64,000 bases of DNA, from contig OZ010787.1 in assembly GCA_963932465.1 (NCBI GenBank), positions 14,682,926 through 14,746,925 of the forward strand, read 5' to 3'. Positions 1 through 10,410 of the stretch are shown piece after piece. Source of the DNA: Maratus speciosus (Eukaryota > Arthropoda > Arachnida > Araneae > Salticidae). The position numbers were made by a program, and so were the translations under genes. Within the stretch, counting starts at the first letter, position 1, and each line of letters starts with the position of its first letter. The notes beneath the pieces are model-generated. The model was not told where the DNA came from and did no database searches. It saw nothing but the letters and a program-made list of their open reading frames with translations.

Positions 1-1257
1 TACAAAGCACGCCTCGTCGCGAAAGGCTTCCTGCAAAAATATGGTGAGAATTATGATAAGACATTTGCCCCAGTGGTGTCTCACGGCGAACTTGACGAAG
101 AAATCTACATGACACAACCGAAGGTCATGAAATATCAAATCAAAACAATAAAGTAGTCAAATTGTCAAAGGCTATATATGGCCTAAAACAGGCGGCAAGA
201 GCCTGGAATATCAAAATTAGCGAAACTCTAAAGCAGATGAATTTCATACAAAGTACAGTAGACACTTGTTTGTTTACACGAAAAAACGAAAACAAAGAAG
301 ATACCATTTACATAATAGTTTACGTTGACGACCTTTTGATTGCAGGAAATAAAGAAAACATTAAAAAATTCATAGAAAGATTGAAAAATCAATTCAAACT
401 TAGCGACTTAGGTGAAGTAAGCAACTATCTAGGAATAAGCATAAAGAAGCTAAAAAACGGATATGCTCTAAATCAGACAACAAAAATTAACGAAATAACA
501 AGCAAATTTAACTTAAACGAAAGCAAGCCGTATAGTACTCCTATGGATGCCGGATACCTGAGAATAAACAACAACAACAATTCGCTTCCTAACAATCATA
601 AATACCGGCAAGGAATCGGAGCGCTATTGTATATAGCGACCGTAACAAGACCCGACATCCTGACCGCAGTCAATATACTCAGTCGGAAAAACGAAAATCC
701 GACAGAGACCGACTGGAAAGCTTTAAAGCGCGTCGTTCGATACTTAAACGTAACAAAAAATCTACACTTAATAATAGACACAGAATTCACCCCAGTCCTT
801 GAGGCATATTCAGATGCCAACTGGGCACAAGATCCTGAAACAAGGAAATCAACATCGGGAAACATATTTTTAATTGGAAAGAACCCCATTCATTGGCTGT
901 CTAAACGCCAATCATGTATTGCTCAATCGTCCGCTGAGGCGGAATATGTTGCAGCCGCAACTGCTGTAAATGAAATCGTCTGGCTAAGAAGACTTTTAGA
1001 AAATCTAGACCTTCCACAAAAACCTCCAATAACTCTCTTCGAGGACAATCTTTCAACAATAAAAATGTCAGAGTTCGAAAAACACTCCAACAGGACCAAG
1101 CATATTGATGTGAAGTTCCACATCATAAAGAACTTAGTTGAAACCGGCATCATAGAACTTCAATACTGTGCCAGCAAAGCCATGGTTGCGGACGGGCTCA
1201 CTAAGCCCGCACCCAAACCTGAATTCCTGAAAAACCCCGAAAGACTCAAACTATTAG
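1..1257 (+). pseudogene. Ty1/copia retrotransposon pol, RT-RNase H part, 5'-truncated by the window and broken
   Basis: Reverse transcriptase and RNase H of a Ty1/copia element. Bases 1-120 read [10 protein letters not shown]...FAPVV in frame 1 and then jump to a [12 protein letters not shown] segment. Copia RTs normally have about 30 residues between these blocks, including the first catalytic Asp (DVKTAFL-type), so an internal deletion is inferred. At about 118-123 the frame shifts; the long open frame (162 onward, first codon TTG, not a real start) carries KAIYGLKQ, the YVDD catalytic box at about residues 54-57, the RNase H blocks SDANW (217-221), SSAEAEY (256-262), FEDN (293-296), and the ADGLTKP tail (343-349). 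The open frame runs to 1355, but the last 30 or so codons come from an inserted inverted-repeat element. Missing catalytic Asp plus frameshift mean the copy is dead. Family call is secure; boundaries on the left are unknown because the window begins inside it. Confidence 0.93.
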
Positions 1258-1487
1258 TAATTAAAAATCTTACGATACTCATCAGCGTACATGTAAATAA
1301 AAACTATATTAAAAATACATTACAAATTATTCCCAACGTTTCGTGCTCTTTCTAACGAGCCATCTTCAGGGGAGAGAGTCCTTGACCTCCTCGGAGCGAA
1401 GTTTCCAACTGCACTTTCACGGCATCACAACTAAAAACCTTATTTTATTTACATGTACGCTGATGAGTATCGTAAGATTTTTAATTA
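1258..1487. mobile_element. 230-bp inverted-repeat element (MITE-like) inserted in the copia 3' end
   Basis: Arms 1258-1302 and 1443-1487 are perfect 45-bp inverted copies. It lies immediately after the copia RNase H tail, and the copia reading frame continues by chance into it. Flanks show TTA on both sides (1254-1256; 1488-1490, shifted by one base), so the target duplication is uncertain. The core (1335-1369, read on the minus strand) contains a CTGAAGATGG-hairpin-CGAAACGTT motif that also resembles the tails of the Penelope-like copies at 47.1 and 47.9 kb. It could be a MITE or a PLE-derived inverted terminal fragment. Confidence 0.75.
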
Positions 1488-1567
1488 TTAAATTTTGACT
1501 GCGTAAGTCCAAGTTTTTCTTATTTTTCTTATTCAAACTATTAGACTTTCCTCCACTCAGGGATTAA

Positions 1568-1579
1568 GGGGGGGGGGGG
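1568..1579 (+). other. Probable polypurine tract of the copia element
   Basis: A run of A2G12 directly upstream of the TATTGTG start of the presumed LTR. This is the position expected for the plus-strand primer of an LTR retrotransposon. Inference only. Confidence 0.45.
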
Positions 1580-1584
1580 TATAT

Positions 1585-1976
1585 TGTGAAATAGGGTTCT
1601 CCAATTCATAATCCCCTAGTATCGAAAAGAGGAGAAGAGAGAAAAATCTAGCGAAGAACATCTGGGTCAAGCCACGGCACATGCTACGATGACGTCGTAA
1701 GATCATTGACCTAAAGCCCAGATATCCTGGGACTCTGAGAGAAAAAGAAAAAAAGAACTGCGCTATAGACTCTTTCTCTCGTTAGATCATCTTGTAAACT
1801 TAATTTGTGTATAACGTGTTTTAACTCGCTCCTAAAGCGACTTTCTTATTATGTAGTATGTGAATCCATCATCTCAGCCTAAATTAAATAGGATTCAAAT
1901 AGAGAAACCGTCCCTTCTTTCTGATTTTGTGTGTCTTGACACTCAATTAATATTATCTTCATTTTTCTACATAACA
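1585..1976 (+). repeat. Presumed copia 3' LTR
   Basis: About 390 bp after the polypurine tract starting TGTGAAATAG and ending CTACATAACA (TG...CA). The 5' LTR is outside the window, so it cannot be confirmed by comparison, and the 3' boundary could instead be the TTCTACA at 1971. No coding sequence seen. Confidence 0.45.
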
Positions 1977-2214
1977 GCAATAAAGTTCGAATGAAACCAC
2001 GGTGGAATCGACTATGAAAAATTATAGGTTTGTTGTTTTACGATATTGAACTGCAAATTAAAAGAGAAGAGGTAAGCCTTTTGCCTTATTCTTGTATAAC
2101 TGAAACTAAATGTATACTATGATATATTAGAGCATAAATAGTTAGGTAGATAGAAAATGCTCAGAAAAATATTTAATTAGATACGTTGTGATGTTTACCT
2201 ATAACGATAAAGAT

Positions 2215-2469
2215 TCAACAATGTCTATTTAATACGTAACAAAGTGCCCCATTAGTCGCGATGCATGCTTCACATCGGTGCCGCATGGAATAGCGAACAC
2301 GTTTCAATTGGCAGAGGAGTCTCTCGGACACGTGCCGCCGCTTCGGCGATCCGTGCCATGAAGTCCATGGCAGCTGGAACGGGTGTCTTGTACAACAGAG
2401 ACTTAAGATATCCGAAGAGGTAGAAAACCAGGGGTTTAGGTACGGGATCGCGGTGGCTACCGTATAGGA
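2215..2469 (-). pseudogene. DDE transposase C-terminal fragment, frameshifted
   Basis: On the minus strand this reads FYLFGYLKSLLYKTPVP and then AEAAARVRETPLPIE, the C-terminal signature of the mariner-like arthropod transposases whose third catalytic residue lies in a L-D-F-F-L-W-G-Y-L-K block. Here the expected Asp position reads LVFYLFGYLK, so the catalytic acid appears substituted. After RETPL the match moves to another frame (LKRVRYSMRHRCEACIATNG), so there is a frameshift near 2310. The 5' part is absent; the fragment abuts an oppositely oriented copy of the same C-terminus at 2470. Confidence 0.75.
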
Positions 2470-2557
2470 CCAATTGGAACGTGTTCGCGATTCGATGCGG
2501 CGCCGATTTGAAGCATGCATCACGGCTAATGGGGCACATTTTGAGCACTTGTTATAA
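2470..2557 (+). pseudogene. DDE transposase C-terminal end, second copy, opposite strand
   Basis: Plus-strand reading gives QLERVRDSMRRRFEAC then ITANGAHFEHLL and a TAA stop at 2555-2557, the typical last residues of the same transposase family as the minus-strand fragment next door. The 68-bp segments 2244-2311 and 2470-2537 are inverted copies of each other. Everything upstream in the gene is missing. An AATAAA lies downstream at about 2609. Confidence 0.75.
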
Positions 2558-2740
2558 GTTGTAACATTTTCCATTTGTATATTGTACTTCTATGAAGTTT
2601 TTTGTAAAATAAAGGTCTTTTTACACCATTTGGTATCTTTTCTTTGAGTAACGGCCACGATGCAATTGCACAGTCACGATCGCGTTTCTGACCCCCAGTT
2701 CCTATGTAATTCTTGCTCCTCATGACCTACGACACCCACA

Positions 2741-2777
2741 CGTGTCGTTTGGACATGATCTTTTGAACCACCCTGTA
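2741..2777 (+). mobile_element. Terminal inverted repeat end of the DDE transposon (ACCACCCTGTA)
   Basis: The segment ends TTTTGAACCACCCTGTATA; its reverse complement begins TACAGGGTGGTTCAAAA, a common mariner-type terminus. It lies about 185 bp after the plus-strand transposase stop, as expected for the 3' end of that element. The partner terminus is not seen nearby. Confidence 0.65.
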
Positions 2778-2946
2778 TATTTTTTGTCATAAACTTCATC
2801 CATTAGACGTGTTATTTTTTTTTTTTTTTTTTTTTGTCGTTTAAAGCCCACAACAACGCTATGTGGATTCATAATTGCTTCATATTCCTAACATTCTAAC
2901 GACAATTTACCAAATTGTAAGTTGCATCAGAAAACAGTACATCATA

Positions 2947-3086
2947 GATGAGATTTCCGACTTTTTTGATACCAGTACAATCTTAGAGAAAATATTATTT
3001 TATTTAAAATAGAACATTTTTGCGATTTAACAGAACAACATTTTCTATAAGATTATACTGGTATGCAAAAAGTCGGAAATCTCATC
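2947..3086. mobile_element. 140-bp MITE
   Basis: Arms 2947-2993 and 3040-3086 are near-perfect inverted repeats beginning GATGAGATTTCCGACTTTTT, separated by about 46 bp of AT-rich sequence. No coding capacity. Flanks are GTACAT-like on both sides but a clean duplication is not resolved. Confidence 0.8.
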
Positions 3087-3149
3087 CCTAGTACATGAAC
3101 ATGCAACGACCTTATCAAACATCAAAGCTGGTTTTCAGAAAAGTGTCAA

Positions 3150-3895
3150 AAATCCATTCGACAGAAATGTATTTAATGATGATGATTTTCGAACAAGCTA
3201 AGTTAGTGACCGTGAATATGATAAAGATCATGATGATTTGGATGAAAATTTAGTAAAAGAAACTGATCCTACAAATATGCTCATACCAGCTAACGTTGCA
3301 TTGGATGTAAATGAAGCTGTGACGTCGTCATCGGTATCTTTTTCATCAAAGGATAATCAGGATGGTTTCATTAGCCCACAGACTATCAAAGGTGTTTCCT
3401 AAAGCTGGTAAAAAGCTGTACTACATTAACTGGCACCACTAAGAAAAATAAATTTAAAAGAATTTTTAAAAATCGAGAATTTCTAAAGCGTAAATTGTCC
3501 TTCATGGAAAAATGCAGGCAAACACCCCAATTTAAGAAGGAAATGAAAACGCTGCGAAAATCACAAGCTTACTAAAGTAATTTAGAGTCTGACGGCAGTG
3601 TAGAAGAAATGAGTGAATTTCTCAAAGTAGACTATTCTTAGATACATTAGCTGTCAATGGTTTTATACTAGTTAAGTTTTCTGCCAGAAAGACAAAAATC
3701 CACTACGTTTCCGGCATTTAAAAACAGGAATCGAGAGAAGAAAGTTTATGAAAGAACAAACTAACGAAACCTTTATATTTCCACAAAATGATGACATGTC
3801 AAAGGTAGAAACAGATGATTATTACTTAAGTTGCCTCAGCCATGTATTTTAGGTGTGCGTTTTGAGCAGAAAGATCATCTTCATTTGCTCTAAAA
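3150..3895 (+). pseudogene. Degraded coding relict, probably pogo/jerky-like transposase C-terminal region
   Basis: Protein-like sequence spread over shifting frames with many stops. Recognisable stretches are DREYDKDHDDLDENLV, ANVALDVNEAVTSS, ISPQTIKG followed by PKAGK, then in another frame FKNREFLKRKLSFMEK and QTPQFKKEMKTLRKSQ. The order 'acidic region, SPxTIKGxPKAG, basic KKxxxEFLKRKLxxxEK region' resembles the tail of pogo/Tigger/jerky-type proteins; this is a resemblance from memory, not a search result. A further stretch (about 3650-3890) could extend it. No intact domain remains. Confidence 0.4.
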
Positions 3896-4215
3896 CGAAA
3901 CAAATATAGCGTCTGCTAAATGTTTGTTCAACATTTCGTTTTATTTTTACTTCACTTATATACTATAGCCAAAAGTGACCGGTCACTTGCGATTTTAGAC
4001 GTTTTGTTAAATATCTAGCAAAATACATGAGGAATTAGCCTGAAACTGCACGTGTGGAAACAGTATAGTATAGGTCACATATTTCCGCGAAGATTTTTTC
4101 CCGAAACCCCATAGAGGACCGTCAACAAATTGAAAAAGAACGAATATCTTTTGGATAATCCTGTAAAACTAATGTAGCAAAAGGGTTCAAACTCGAGATT
4201 ACTAATAAGTGGCCT

Positions 4216-4219
4216 ATTG
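4216..4219 (+). other. Target-site duplication of the BEL element (left ATTG)
   Basis: ATTG here and at 10742-10745 flank the element exactly. The uninterrupted sequence (TTATTGTAATATACTG) is visible in the other arms of the host palindrome, which confirms a 4-bp duplication. Confidence 0.85.
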
Positions 4220-4558
4220 TGAACAGAAACTTTTTCTCTGCTCCCCATGGCAACGAAGGACGCGCGATGCGCGCGCATACTACATTAGAATGCGACTTCA
4301 GTATTATTACTGGAACGATAGGAAGAGATGGTTTGATTTCAAAAGCATGATCGCTGTAATTTTTTTTTTTTTTTTTACAGTTTGTTGATGAGGCTAAGCC
4401 TCCCTTTTTTGAAAAACCAGATTAAGTATTTGATAATACTTATTGTAAATATGTATAGAATCATGTATCTGTAAATATTCATTAAATATTTCAAGAAAAG
4501 AATTCAGAAAGCACCTCCTTCATTGATTTTATATTCGAATGTTTTGACATTTTCCACA
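4220..4558 (+). repeat. BEL 5' LTR (339 bp)
   Basis: Starts TGAACAGAAAC and ends TTTTCCACA; matches 10411-10741 along its length. The 5' copy has a longer poly-T run (about 4360-4377) that explains most of the length difference. Confidence 0.93.
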
Positions 4559-4574
4559 TGGTGCATCACGCCGA
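4559..4574 (+). other. Primer-binding site of the BEL element
   Basis: TGGTGCATCACGCCG directly follows the 5' LTR. TGG pairs with the CCA end of a tRNA; the TGCACCA complement fits a glycine-type tRNA 3' end, but the tRNA is not identified with certainty. Confidence 0.6.
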
Positions 4575-4690
4575 AAAAAAAAGTATTTGTTACCTTTTTA
4601 ATGTCTTCAAAACACAAATAAGGAAATAGAGGATAGTAAGTAATAAGAAGACGGTAAAGGTAAGATAAGTCTTTCATATTTTATTTCGAA

Positions 4691-4942
4691 ATGTCTGATT
4701 TAGAAAAGTTGAAAAAGAATCGAACAGTTTTGAGAACAGCAGTAACAAAGCTGATTAATAATATAGAAAATGTTATGAAGGCTACTCCAATAGATTTTGA
4801 TAATTTAGAAGAATTATTTATTCAGTTAGATACTAAAGCAGAATTATTGAAGTCAGTTGACGAGAAAATTGAGCCCCTTTTAGGGTTAGACGACTACGAA
4901 ACTGAAATCAATTCTGTTTATGATTACGCGGATAAAATATGA
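4691..4942 (+). pseudogene. gag: BEL gag, N-terminal segment
   Basis: Begins ATG with MSDLEKLKKNRTVLRTAVTK, the typical helical start of BEL/Pao Gag, and runs 83 residues to a TGA at 4940. It is about 130 bp after the 5' LTR. The downstream gag continues in another frame from about 5034, so the stop marks a disruption, not the natural end. Helical and charged, no membrane segment. Confidence 0.85.
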
Positions 4943-5033
4943 GTTGCAAAATTTCGGGTGAAGAAAAAATTAACCGAAAACAAAAAAAAATGTTAATATT
5001 GCTTTAAATAACAGTCAAGATTTAAAATCGAAT

Positions 5034-5516
5034 GTGATTAATGATGAAAACTCAGTTGTTAAATTGCCAAAACTCATTATACAAAAATTCTATGGCGACT
5101 GTACGCAATTTATTTCATTTTTTAATACCTTTAAAAATACAATTCACGAAAATAAATCGCTTTCGAAAATTGAAAAATTTCATTATTTGAAGAGTTATTT
5201 ATCTGGAGCTGCGGCTAATGCTGTAGAAGGTTTTGAAATATCAGAAGCTAATTATGACGCAGCATTGAATGCTTTAGAAACGCGTTATGGTCAAAAAGAC
5301 GTGATAATTAATCATCACCTGAACAAGCTTCTTAATTTATCCCCTGTTTATAAGGCTAACGAAATTCATAAATTGAAAAAATTGCACAGTGATATAGAAA
5401 TAAATGTTCGATGTTTGTCCACATTAGGACTCGAACCAACAAATTATGGCTCCATGCATATCGCCGTAATTTTAAAAGTAATACCGGCAGAATTAGCTTT
5501 GGAATACAAAATGTAG
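5034..5516 (+). pseudogene. gag: BEL gag, central segment (DUF1759-like)
   Basis: 160 residues containing KLPKLIIQKFYGDCTQFISF and FHYLKSYLSGAAANAVEGF, the conserved core of BEL/Pao Gag (fold that packages element RNA). The GTG at 5034 is only the first codon after a stop, not a start. The match leaves this frame at about 5505-5515 and continues two frames over with VDNLTHSDIHKLL, showing a second frameshift. Confidence 0.88.
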
Positions 5517-6814
5517 ATAATTTAACACATTCAGATATACATAAATTATTAGATTTTCTGCACACTGAAATAAAAAGCAGAGAACACACATTTTTTTCGA
5601 GAATGAAAGCATTTGAAAATAATAAAACAAAAATCAAGAGTCAAACAACAAAATCTGAATTTAAATCTACTTGTGAATTTATGAACATTTCGAATGATAA
5701 ATCGACTTCAGATAGGCAGCTGGCTCATTGCATTTTTTGCAACGATAGTAAACATTCATCTGATTTGTGTGAGTCTGTTGATGTAAACACAAAAAGAAAT
5801 TTGTTGAAATCTCAAGGAAGATGTTTCCTTTGCTTAGGCAGGAAACACGTTATCAAAAATTGTAACTCTAAAACTAGTTGCAAGAAGTGTTCAGGCAGAC
5901 ATAATCAAACGATATGCCTAAAATCTAAATTAATAAAAGAAGTAAACACACCCGAATTAAAAGGTAATGAAAGTGAAACTAGTGAAAAAGTAATTTCGGC
6001 TATTTCCTCTACAGAAAATAATAAAATTCTTCTACAAACTTGTTGTGTAAAAATAAAATCAAACGGAAAACAATCTCTAATTAGGTTACTTTTAGATTGT
6101 GGGAGCATGCGAACCTTTATATCTGAAGAAATAGCAAATAAATTGAATTTACAGGCAATAAGAAAAGAAAAATTGTCGGTTTTTACATTTGGAATTAAGA
6201 ACCCCATTGAAAAAACCTTTGAAGTAGTTAAACTAACTATTGAAAATAAAAATGTACCTAATTCAAAATTAGATGTAGAAGCGCTAGTCACCAATCAAAT
6301 ATCAGCTACTGAAATCTTCCTACCTGAAATCAAAGATTTGATGAAAAGTAAACAATTTGAAAATTTAACCCTTGCGGACACACCCACATCCAAAGAACCC
6401 ATTATATTACTTATAGGTGCTGTCTATTATTATGATATAGTTACTGGAAATATAAAACATTTGAATAAAAAATTAGTTGCTGTCGACACCATTTTTGGTT
6501 GGTGTCTACAGGGAAAAACAACTGACAGTTATACGCCCTTAGCATTTAATGTAATAGTAGAAATTTTTTTTATTTCTGAACAGATTGAAAAATTCTGGAA
6601 TATCGAATCATCTGGCCTTTTTAATACTAAACAGGATTCAGATTTTTCGGAAAACAACGTTATGAAGCAGTTTGAGTCAGAAATAAAATACAATGATAAG
6701 GGATATACAGTTCGATTTCCGTGGAAGCTTGAAAGGGAATGTTTAAATGAAAATCGGAAAGTTGCAGAATATAGATTTTTTAAACTCAAACAAAGATTGA
6801 TTAAAAACCCTTAA
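5411..6814 (+). pseudogene. gag-pol: BEL gag C-terminus with zinc knuckles, plus protease and pol N-terminus
   Basis: Genuine from about 5510; earlier codons are out of frame. Three CCHC knuckles are visible: CIFCNDSKHSSDLC (about residues 107-120), CFLCLGRKHVIKNC (138-151) and CKKCSGRHNQTIC (157-169), expected to bind element RNA. The aspartic protease follows with LIRLLLDCGS; the usual Asp-Ser/Thr-Gly reads Asp-Cys-Gly, which would probably impair it. The segment ends at TAA 6812-6814, but the frame and the BEL similarity continue on the other side (FFEYKGVLADYL), so this is a nonsense mutation within pol. Confidence 0.9.
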
Positions 6815-6835
6815 TTATTTTTTGAGTATAAGGGG

Positions 6836-8512
6836 GTGTTAGCAGATTATTTGAAACAAGGTATTATTGAGTTAGTTACAGATCCTGAAGAAAAACAAAA
6901 TGTAACTTTTTATTTACCTCATCGAGAAATAATTAGAACTGATAGGAAAACGAGCAGATTACGCATAGTTTTCGATGCCTCTGCTCATGACACAGGCTCA
7001 CTGTCTTTGAATAATTGCCTGCATGTAGGACCAAATTTGTATCCTGAAATATTTGATGTTTTGTTACGGTTTAGATTTAATCCCATAGCTTTTACAACTG
7101 ATATAAAACAAGCATTTCTACAAATAATTATAGATGAAATCGATCGTGATGTAACAAGATTTTTATTTTCACAAGATTTGTTTGATAATTCTAAACCCTT
7201 TGAAATTTATAGATTCACCTGAGTGTTATTTGGAATTAGTAGCAGTCCCTTTTTATTGGCTGCAACAATTAAACACCACTTGAAAAAATACACCGAAAAA
7301 TATCCAAACACAGTAAAATTTTTAAATGAAAATATCTATGTTGATGACGTTATAGGAAGTCATGAAAATATTGATCAAGCCCTATCCACGAGTTTACAAT
7401 GTATTGATATATTTGAAAATGCAAGTATGCATTTACACAAATGGCAAACGAACTCTTTACCACTTAGTGAACTATGGAAAGAAAATGGCATAACTTCAGA
7501 AGTCAATTCTGAAGCTTTTGGAGAACAAAATCTCCCTTATAAAGTTTTAGGAATCGCTTGGAATAATTCCAAAGATTTACTTTATTTTGATGTTCGAGGT
7601 TTAGTTGATTTCGTTTCAAAAAGAATAGACACCAAAAGATTTATTCTACAAGTTTTAGGCAGGATTTTGGATCCACTTGGGTTCCTAGGACCATTTACAT
7701 TAAGACTAAAATGTATAATTCAACAAATTTGGAATTTGTGTCTAGATTGGGATGACACCTTACCCGAAGATTTACGTATACTTTGGAGTGGCTGGTGTAA
7801 CGAACTCCCTCATTTGAAAAACTTTTCAGTACCCAGATACTATTTTTCTGACATCACCAATTGGCATGATTATGACCTACAGTTGCATATTTTTGCCGAT
7901 TCGAGCATGAAGGCTTATGGTACGGTTGCTTATTTACGTGTAGCAACAACAACCAAAAATGTTCGAACAGTTTTTGTTGCTTCGAAAAACAGGGTTGCTC
8001 CACTGAAAGCGCTTACCTTACCAAGGCTTGAATTGATGGCCGCATTGTTGTCGGCCAAGCTAAGTAGTAACATTTTGAAAGCTCTAAAATTGAATGTACC
8101 GTTTTATTACTGGACGGATTCAAAAATATCCTATTTTTGGATAAAAGGATCCCCTAAAAAGTTTAAGCCCTTTGTCAGAAACAGAATTGAAGAGATCCAT
8201 AAATTGACCTCACCTGATAACTGGTATCATTGTCCTGGTACTGCCAATCCAGCTGATATAGTTTCTCAAGGATCAAAAATCTCTAGGATAATCAATGATA
8301 CAACTTGGTTACAGGGACCAGAATGGCTAAGTTTACCTCCTGAGTGTTGGCCAATATCAGAAAACAAAGAAATCGCTTACTCAGATGAATTAGAATACAA
8401 AAAAAATTCTAACGATGTTTTTCAGAGCGAGTGCTTAGTCAAAAAACTCGAAAATCCCATAAACATTTCAAAATATAGTAATTTAGAGAAACTTTTGAGA
8501 ATTACCGTTTAG
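6836..8512 (+). pseudogene. pol: BEL pol: reverse transcriptase and RNase H, with internal stop
   Basis: Reverse transcriptase with RIVFDASA, TTDIKQAFLQI (first catalytic Asp) and NIYVDDVIGS (catalytic YVDD, about 7337-7348). A single in-frame TGA at 7220-7222 interrupts RFT-VLFGISSSPF, the position where the family usually has Arg. RNase H follows with HIFADSSMKAYG, LTLPRLELMAA, YYWTDS and NPADIVSQGS, the BEL order. The frame ends at TAG 8510-8512, again without loss of frame: integrase continues 15 bases later. The RT therefore could not be made as one protein. Same operon-like transcript as gag. Confidence 0.93.
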
Positions 8513-8527
8513 GTAAAGAAATTCATT

Positions 8528-9946
8528 ATGAAGCTGAAAAAATCAACTGAAGTGCAAGACGTAGTAACAACCGAAGAATTACTCGAAGCTGAAAAATTTT
8601 TGATACAATCTGAACAAAAACAATTTTATAAGGAAGAAATAGAATCTCTAAAAAATAGTAAATCAGTGGATAAGATGTCATCCTTATCAAATTTCATGCC
8701 CTTTATTGACAAAAATGGGTTGATGAGGTTGGGCGGAAGGCTCAAATTTTCGAACCTGTCCGCAGAAGAGAAAAACCCAATAATTATCCCCAAACATTCT
8801 TGGTTAACTACTCTAATAGTTCGTCAAGAACACGAGAAAATTATGCATGGAGGGACAGCCAGTACTTTGGCAAAAATTAGATCTCGTTTTTGGATACCTA
8901 AAGGTCGTCAGTTGGTCAATAGTGTTATCAAGAATTGTATAATATGTAAAAAATATTTCTCCAAACCAGCAGACCAGATCACCGCACCATTACCAAAAGA
9001 CAGAGCTAGTGAAGCACCACCATTCGCAATCGGCGGTTTAGACTTCGCAGGTCCGATCTATATCAGAAATTTTAAAGAAACGCAAAAATCTTACATTGTC
9101 CTGTTTACTTGCGGTGTGACTAGAGCCATTCACCTGGAACTCGCGTCTGATATGACAACAAATTCTTTTCTGATGGCATTCAGAAGATTCACAGCTAGAC
9201 GAGGAAATCCCAAAATTATTTATTCTGACAACGCAAAAACCTTCAAAAAGGCCAAAGGTGAACTCGAAATTTTATACAACATACTGACAGACAAAGTATT
9301 TTTAAATTTCCTTACAAAAGAGAGAATTATATGGAAGAATATTATAGAAAGAGCTGCATGGTGGGGAGGCTTCTATGAGCGACTAGTAAAGTCAGTCAAA
9401 GACTGTTTGAGAAAAGTAATTGGTAGAGCACTCTTAAGTTATGATGAATTAGCGACTCTGTTGACAGAAGTGGAAGCAGTTTTGAATACGCGACCACTGA
9501 CGTATGTATATAGCGACAGCGATGAACCAGAACCTCTTACTCCAATGCACTTTTTAAATTTTGGAAAAGAACTTTCATTTCCTATTAATTTTTTTGAAAT
9601 AATTGAAGATTGTTCAAAGAGATCAACACTCCTGAAAAGAAAAAAAAAATATCAATCTTTACTATTGAAACAATTGTGGACCAAATGGAAAAAACAATAT
9701 TTGATGGATTTGAAAACAGCCCATTCCTTGAAAAATCCTAATGCCCATACGCCACTGAAAGTGGGCGATGTTGTTTTGATTCAAGATGATGCAAAAAAAA
9801 AAAAGTTTCTTTGGAAACTTGGTAAGATTCAGACTGCCATTCCTGGAAGAGATGGCAATATTCGTTCATACGAAATAAAAACAGCGAGTGGAATCTTAAA
9901 AAGATCCATCCAGCACTTGTATCCCTTTGAAATACAAAATGACTAA
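8528..9946 (+). CDS. pol: BEL pol: integrase segment with C-terminal DUF5641-type region
   Basis: 472 open codons. An H2C2 zinc-binding domain (HEKIMHGG...CIICKKY) is followed by the integrase core: GLDFAGP (first Asp), IIYSDNAKTF (second Asp) and WWGGFYERLVKSVK (Glu), then LNTRPLTY and LTPMHFL, and a tail with LLKQLWTKWKKQYL, VGDVVLIQDD and HLYPFEI as in BEL/Pao. The ATG at 8528 is incidental; the protein would normally be released from a Gag-Pol chain. This is the least damaged part of the element. It ends 465 bp before the 3' LTR with no further gene. Confidence 0.93.
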   Translation: MKLKKSTEVQDVVTTEELLEAEKFLIQSEQKQFYKEEIESLKNSKSVDKMSSLSNFMPFIDKNGLMRLGGRLKFSNLSAEEKNPIIIPKHSWLTTLIVRQEHEKIMHGGTASTLAKIRSRFWIPKGRQLVNSVIKNCIICKKYFSKPADQITAPLPKDRASEAPPFAIGGLDFAGPIYIRNFKETQKSYIVLFTCGVTRAIHLELASDMTTNSFLMAFRRFTARRGNPKIIYSDNAKTFKKAKGELEILYNILTDKVFLNFLTKERIIWKNIIERAAWWGGFYERLVKSVKDCLRKVIGRALLSYDELATLLTEVEAVLNTRPLTYVYSDSDEPEPLTPMHFLNFGKELSFPINFFEIIEDCSKRSTLLKRKKKYQSLLLKQLWTKWKKQYLMDLKTAHSLKNPNAHTPLKVGDVVLIQDDAKKKKFLWKLGKIQTAIPGRDGNIRSYEIKTASGILKRSIQHLYPFEIQND

Positions 9947-9949
9947 CCA

Positions 9950-10400
9950 ATGACTTTTTGCAGACTTTTTATAAACATTCATAAACTTTTATAGACATTT
10001 ATTTAGTTTGTTTTTTCTGCATTTAGGACTCTAAATATTTTCTTTCTCTCTTTTAATTTTTTTTTTAATTTTTTAATTTAATTTAAGTCTTATATATATA
10101 TAGAATCTTTTTGAATTTTGGTATAAGTAAGTATATGATTTAACTGCAAAAAAAATGTGTGTGTTATTTAACTGTCATTATTTTTACTTTGTTTGAATTT
10201 AAAGTGTTTTATTTAGAATTTATTGATATTTTGAATTTGACTAATTAAGTGATTAATTAGATATTGTTTGAATTCTTATATTTAGTATTTTGTATTCGAA
10301 TTTTAAAAATTGTATTAGATTACTGAACCACTGATACGAAAAATTGAATTTTTATGAATTTATGATGGAATTTTGATTTGTGAACTTCTTAAGAGTTCAG
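9950..10400. other. BEL 3' untranslated region
   Basis: AT-rich non-coding sequence between integrase and 3' LTR, with (TA) runs near 10090. Nothing else seen. Confidence 0.7.
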
Positions 10401-10410
10401 GTGGGGAGTG
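10398..10410 (+). other. BEL polypurine tract region
   Basis: CAGGTGGGGAGTG immediately before the 3' LTR, the expected place for plus-strand priming. Confidence 0.65.

Noticed and set aside
1443..1487. Hammerhead ribozyme based on CTGATGAG in the right arm
   Set aside because: The CTGATGAG is not followed by a paired stem and GAAA; the string is part of a perfect inverted repeat arm.
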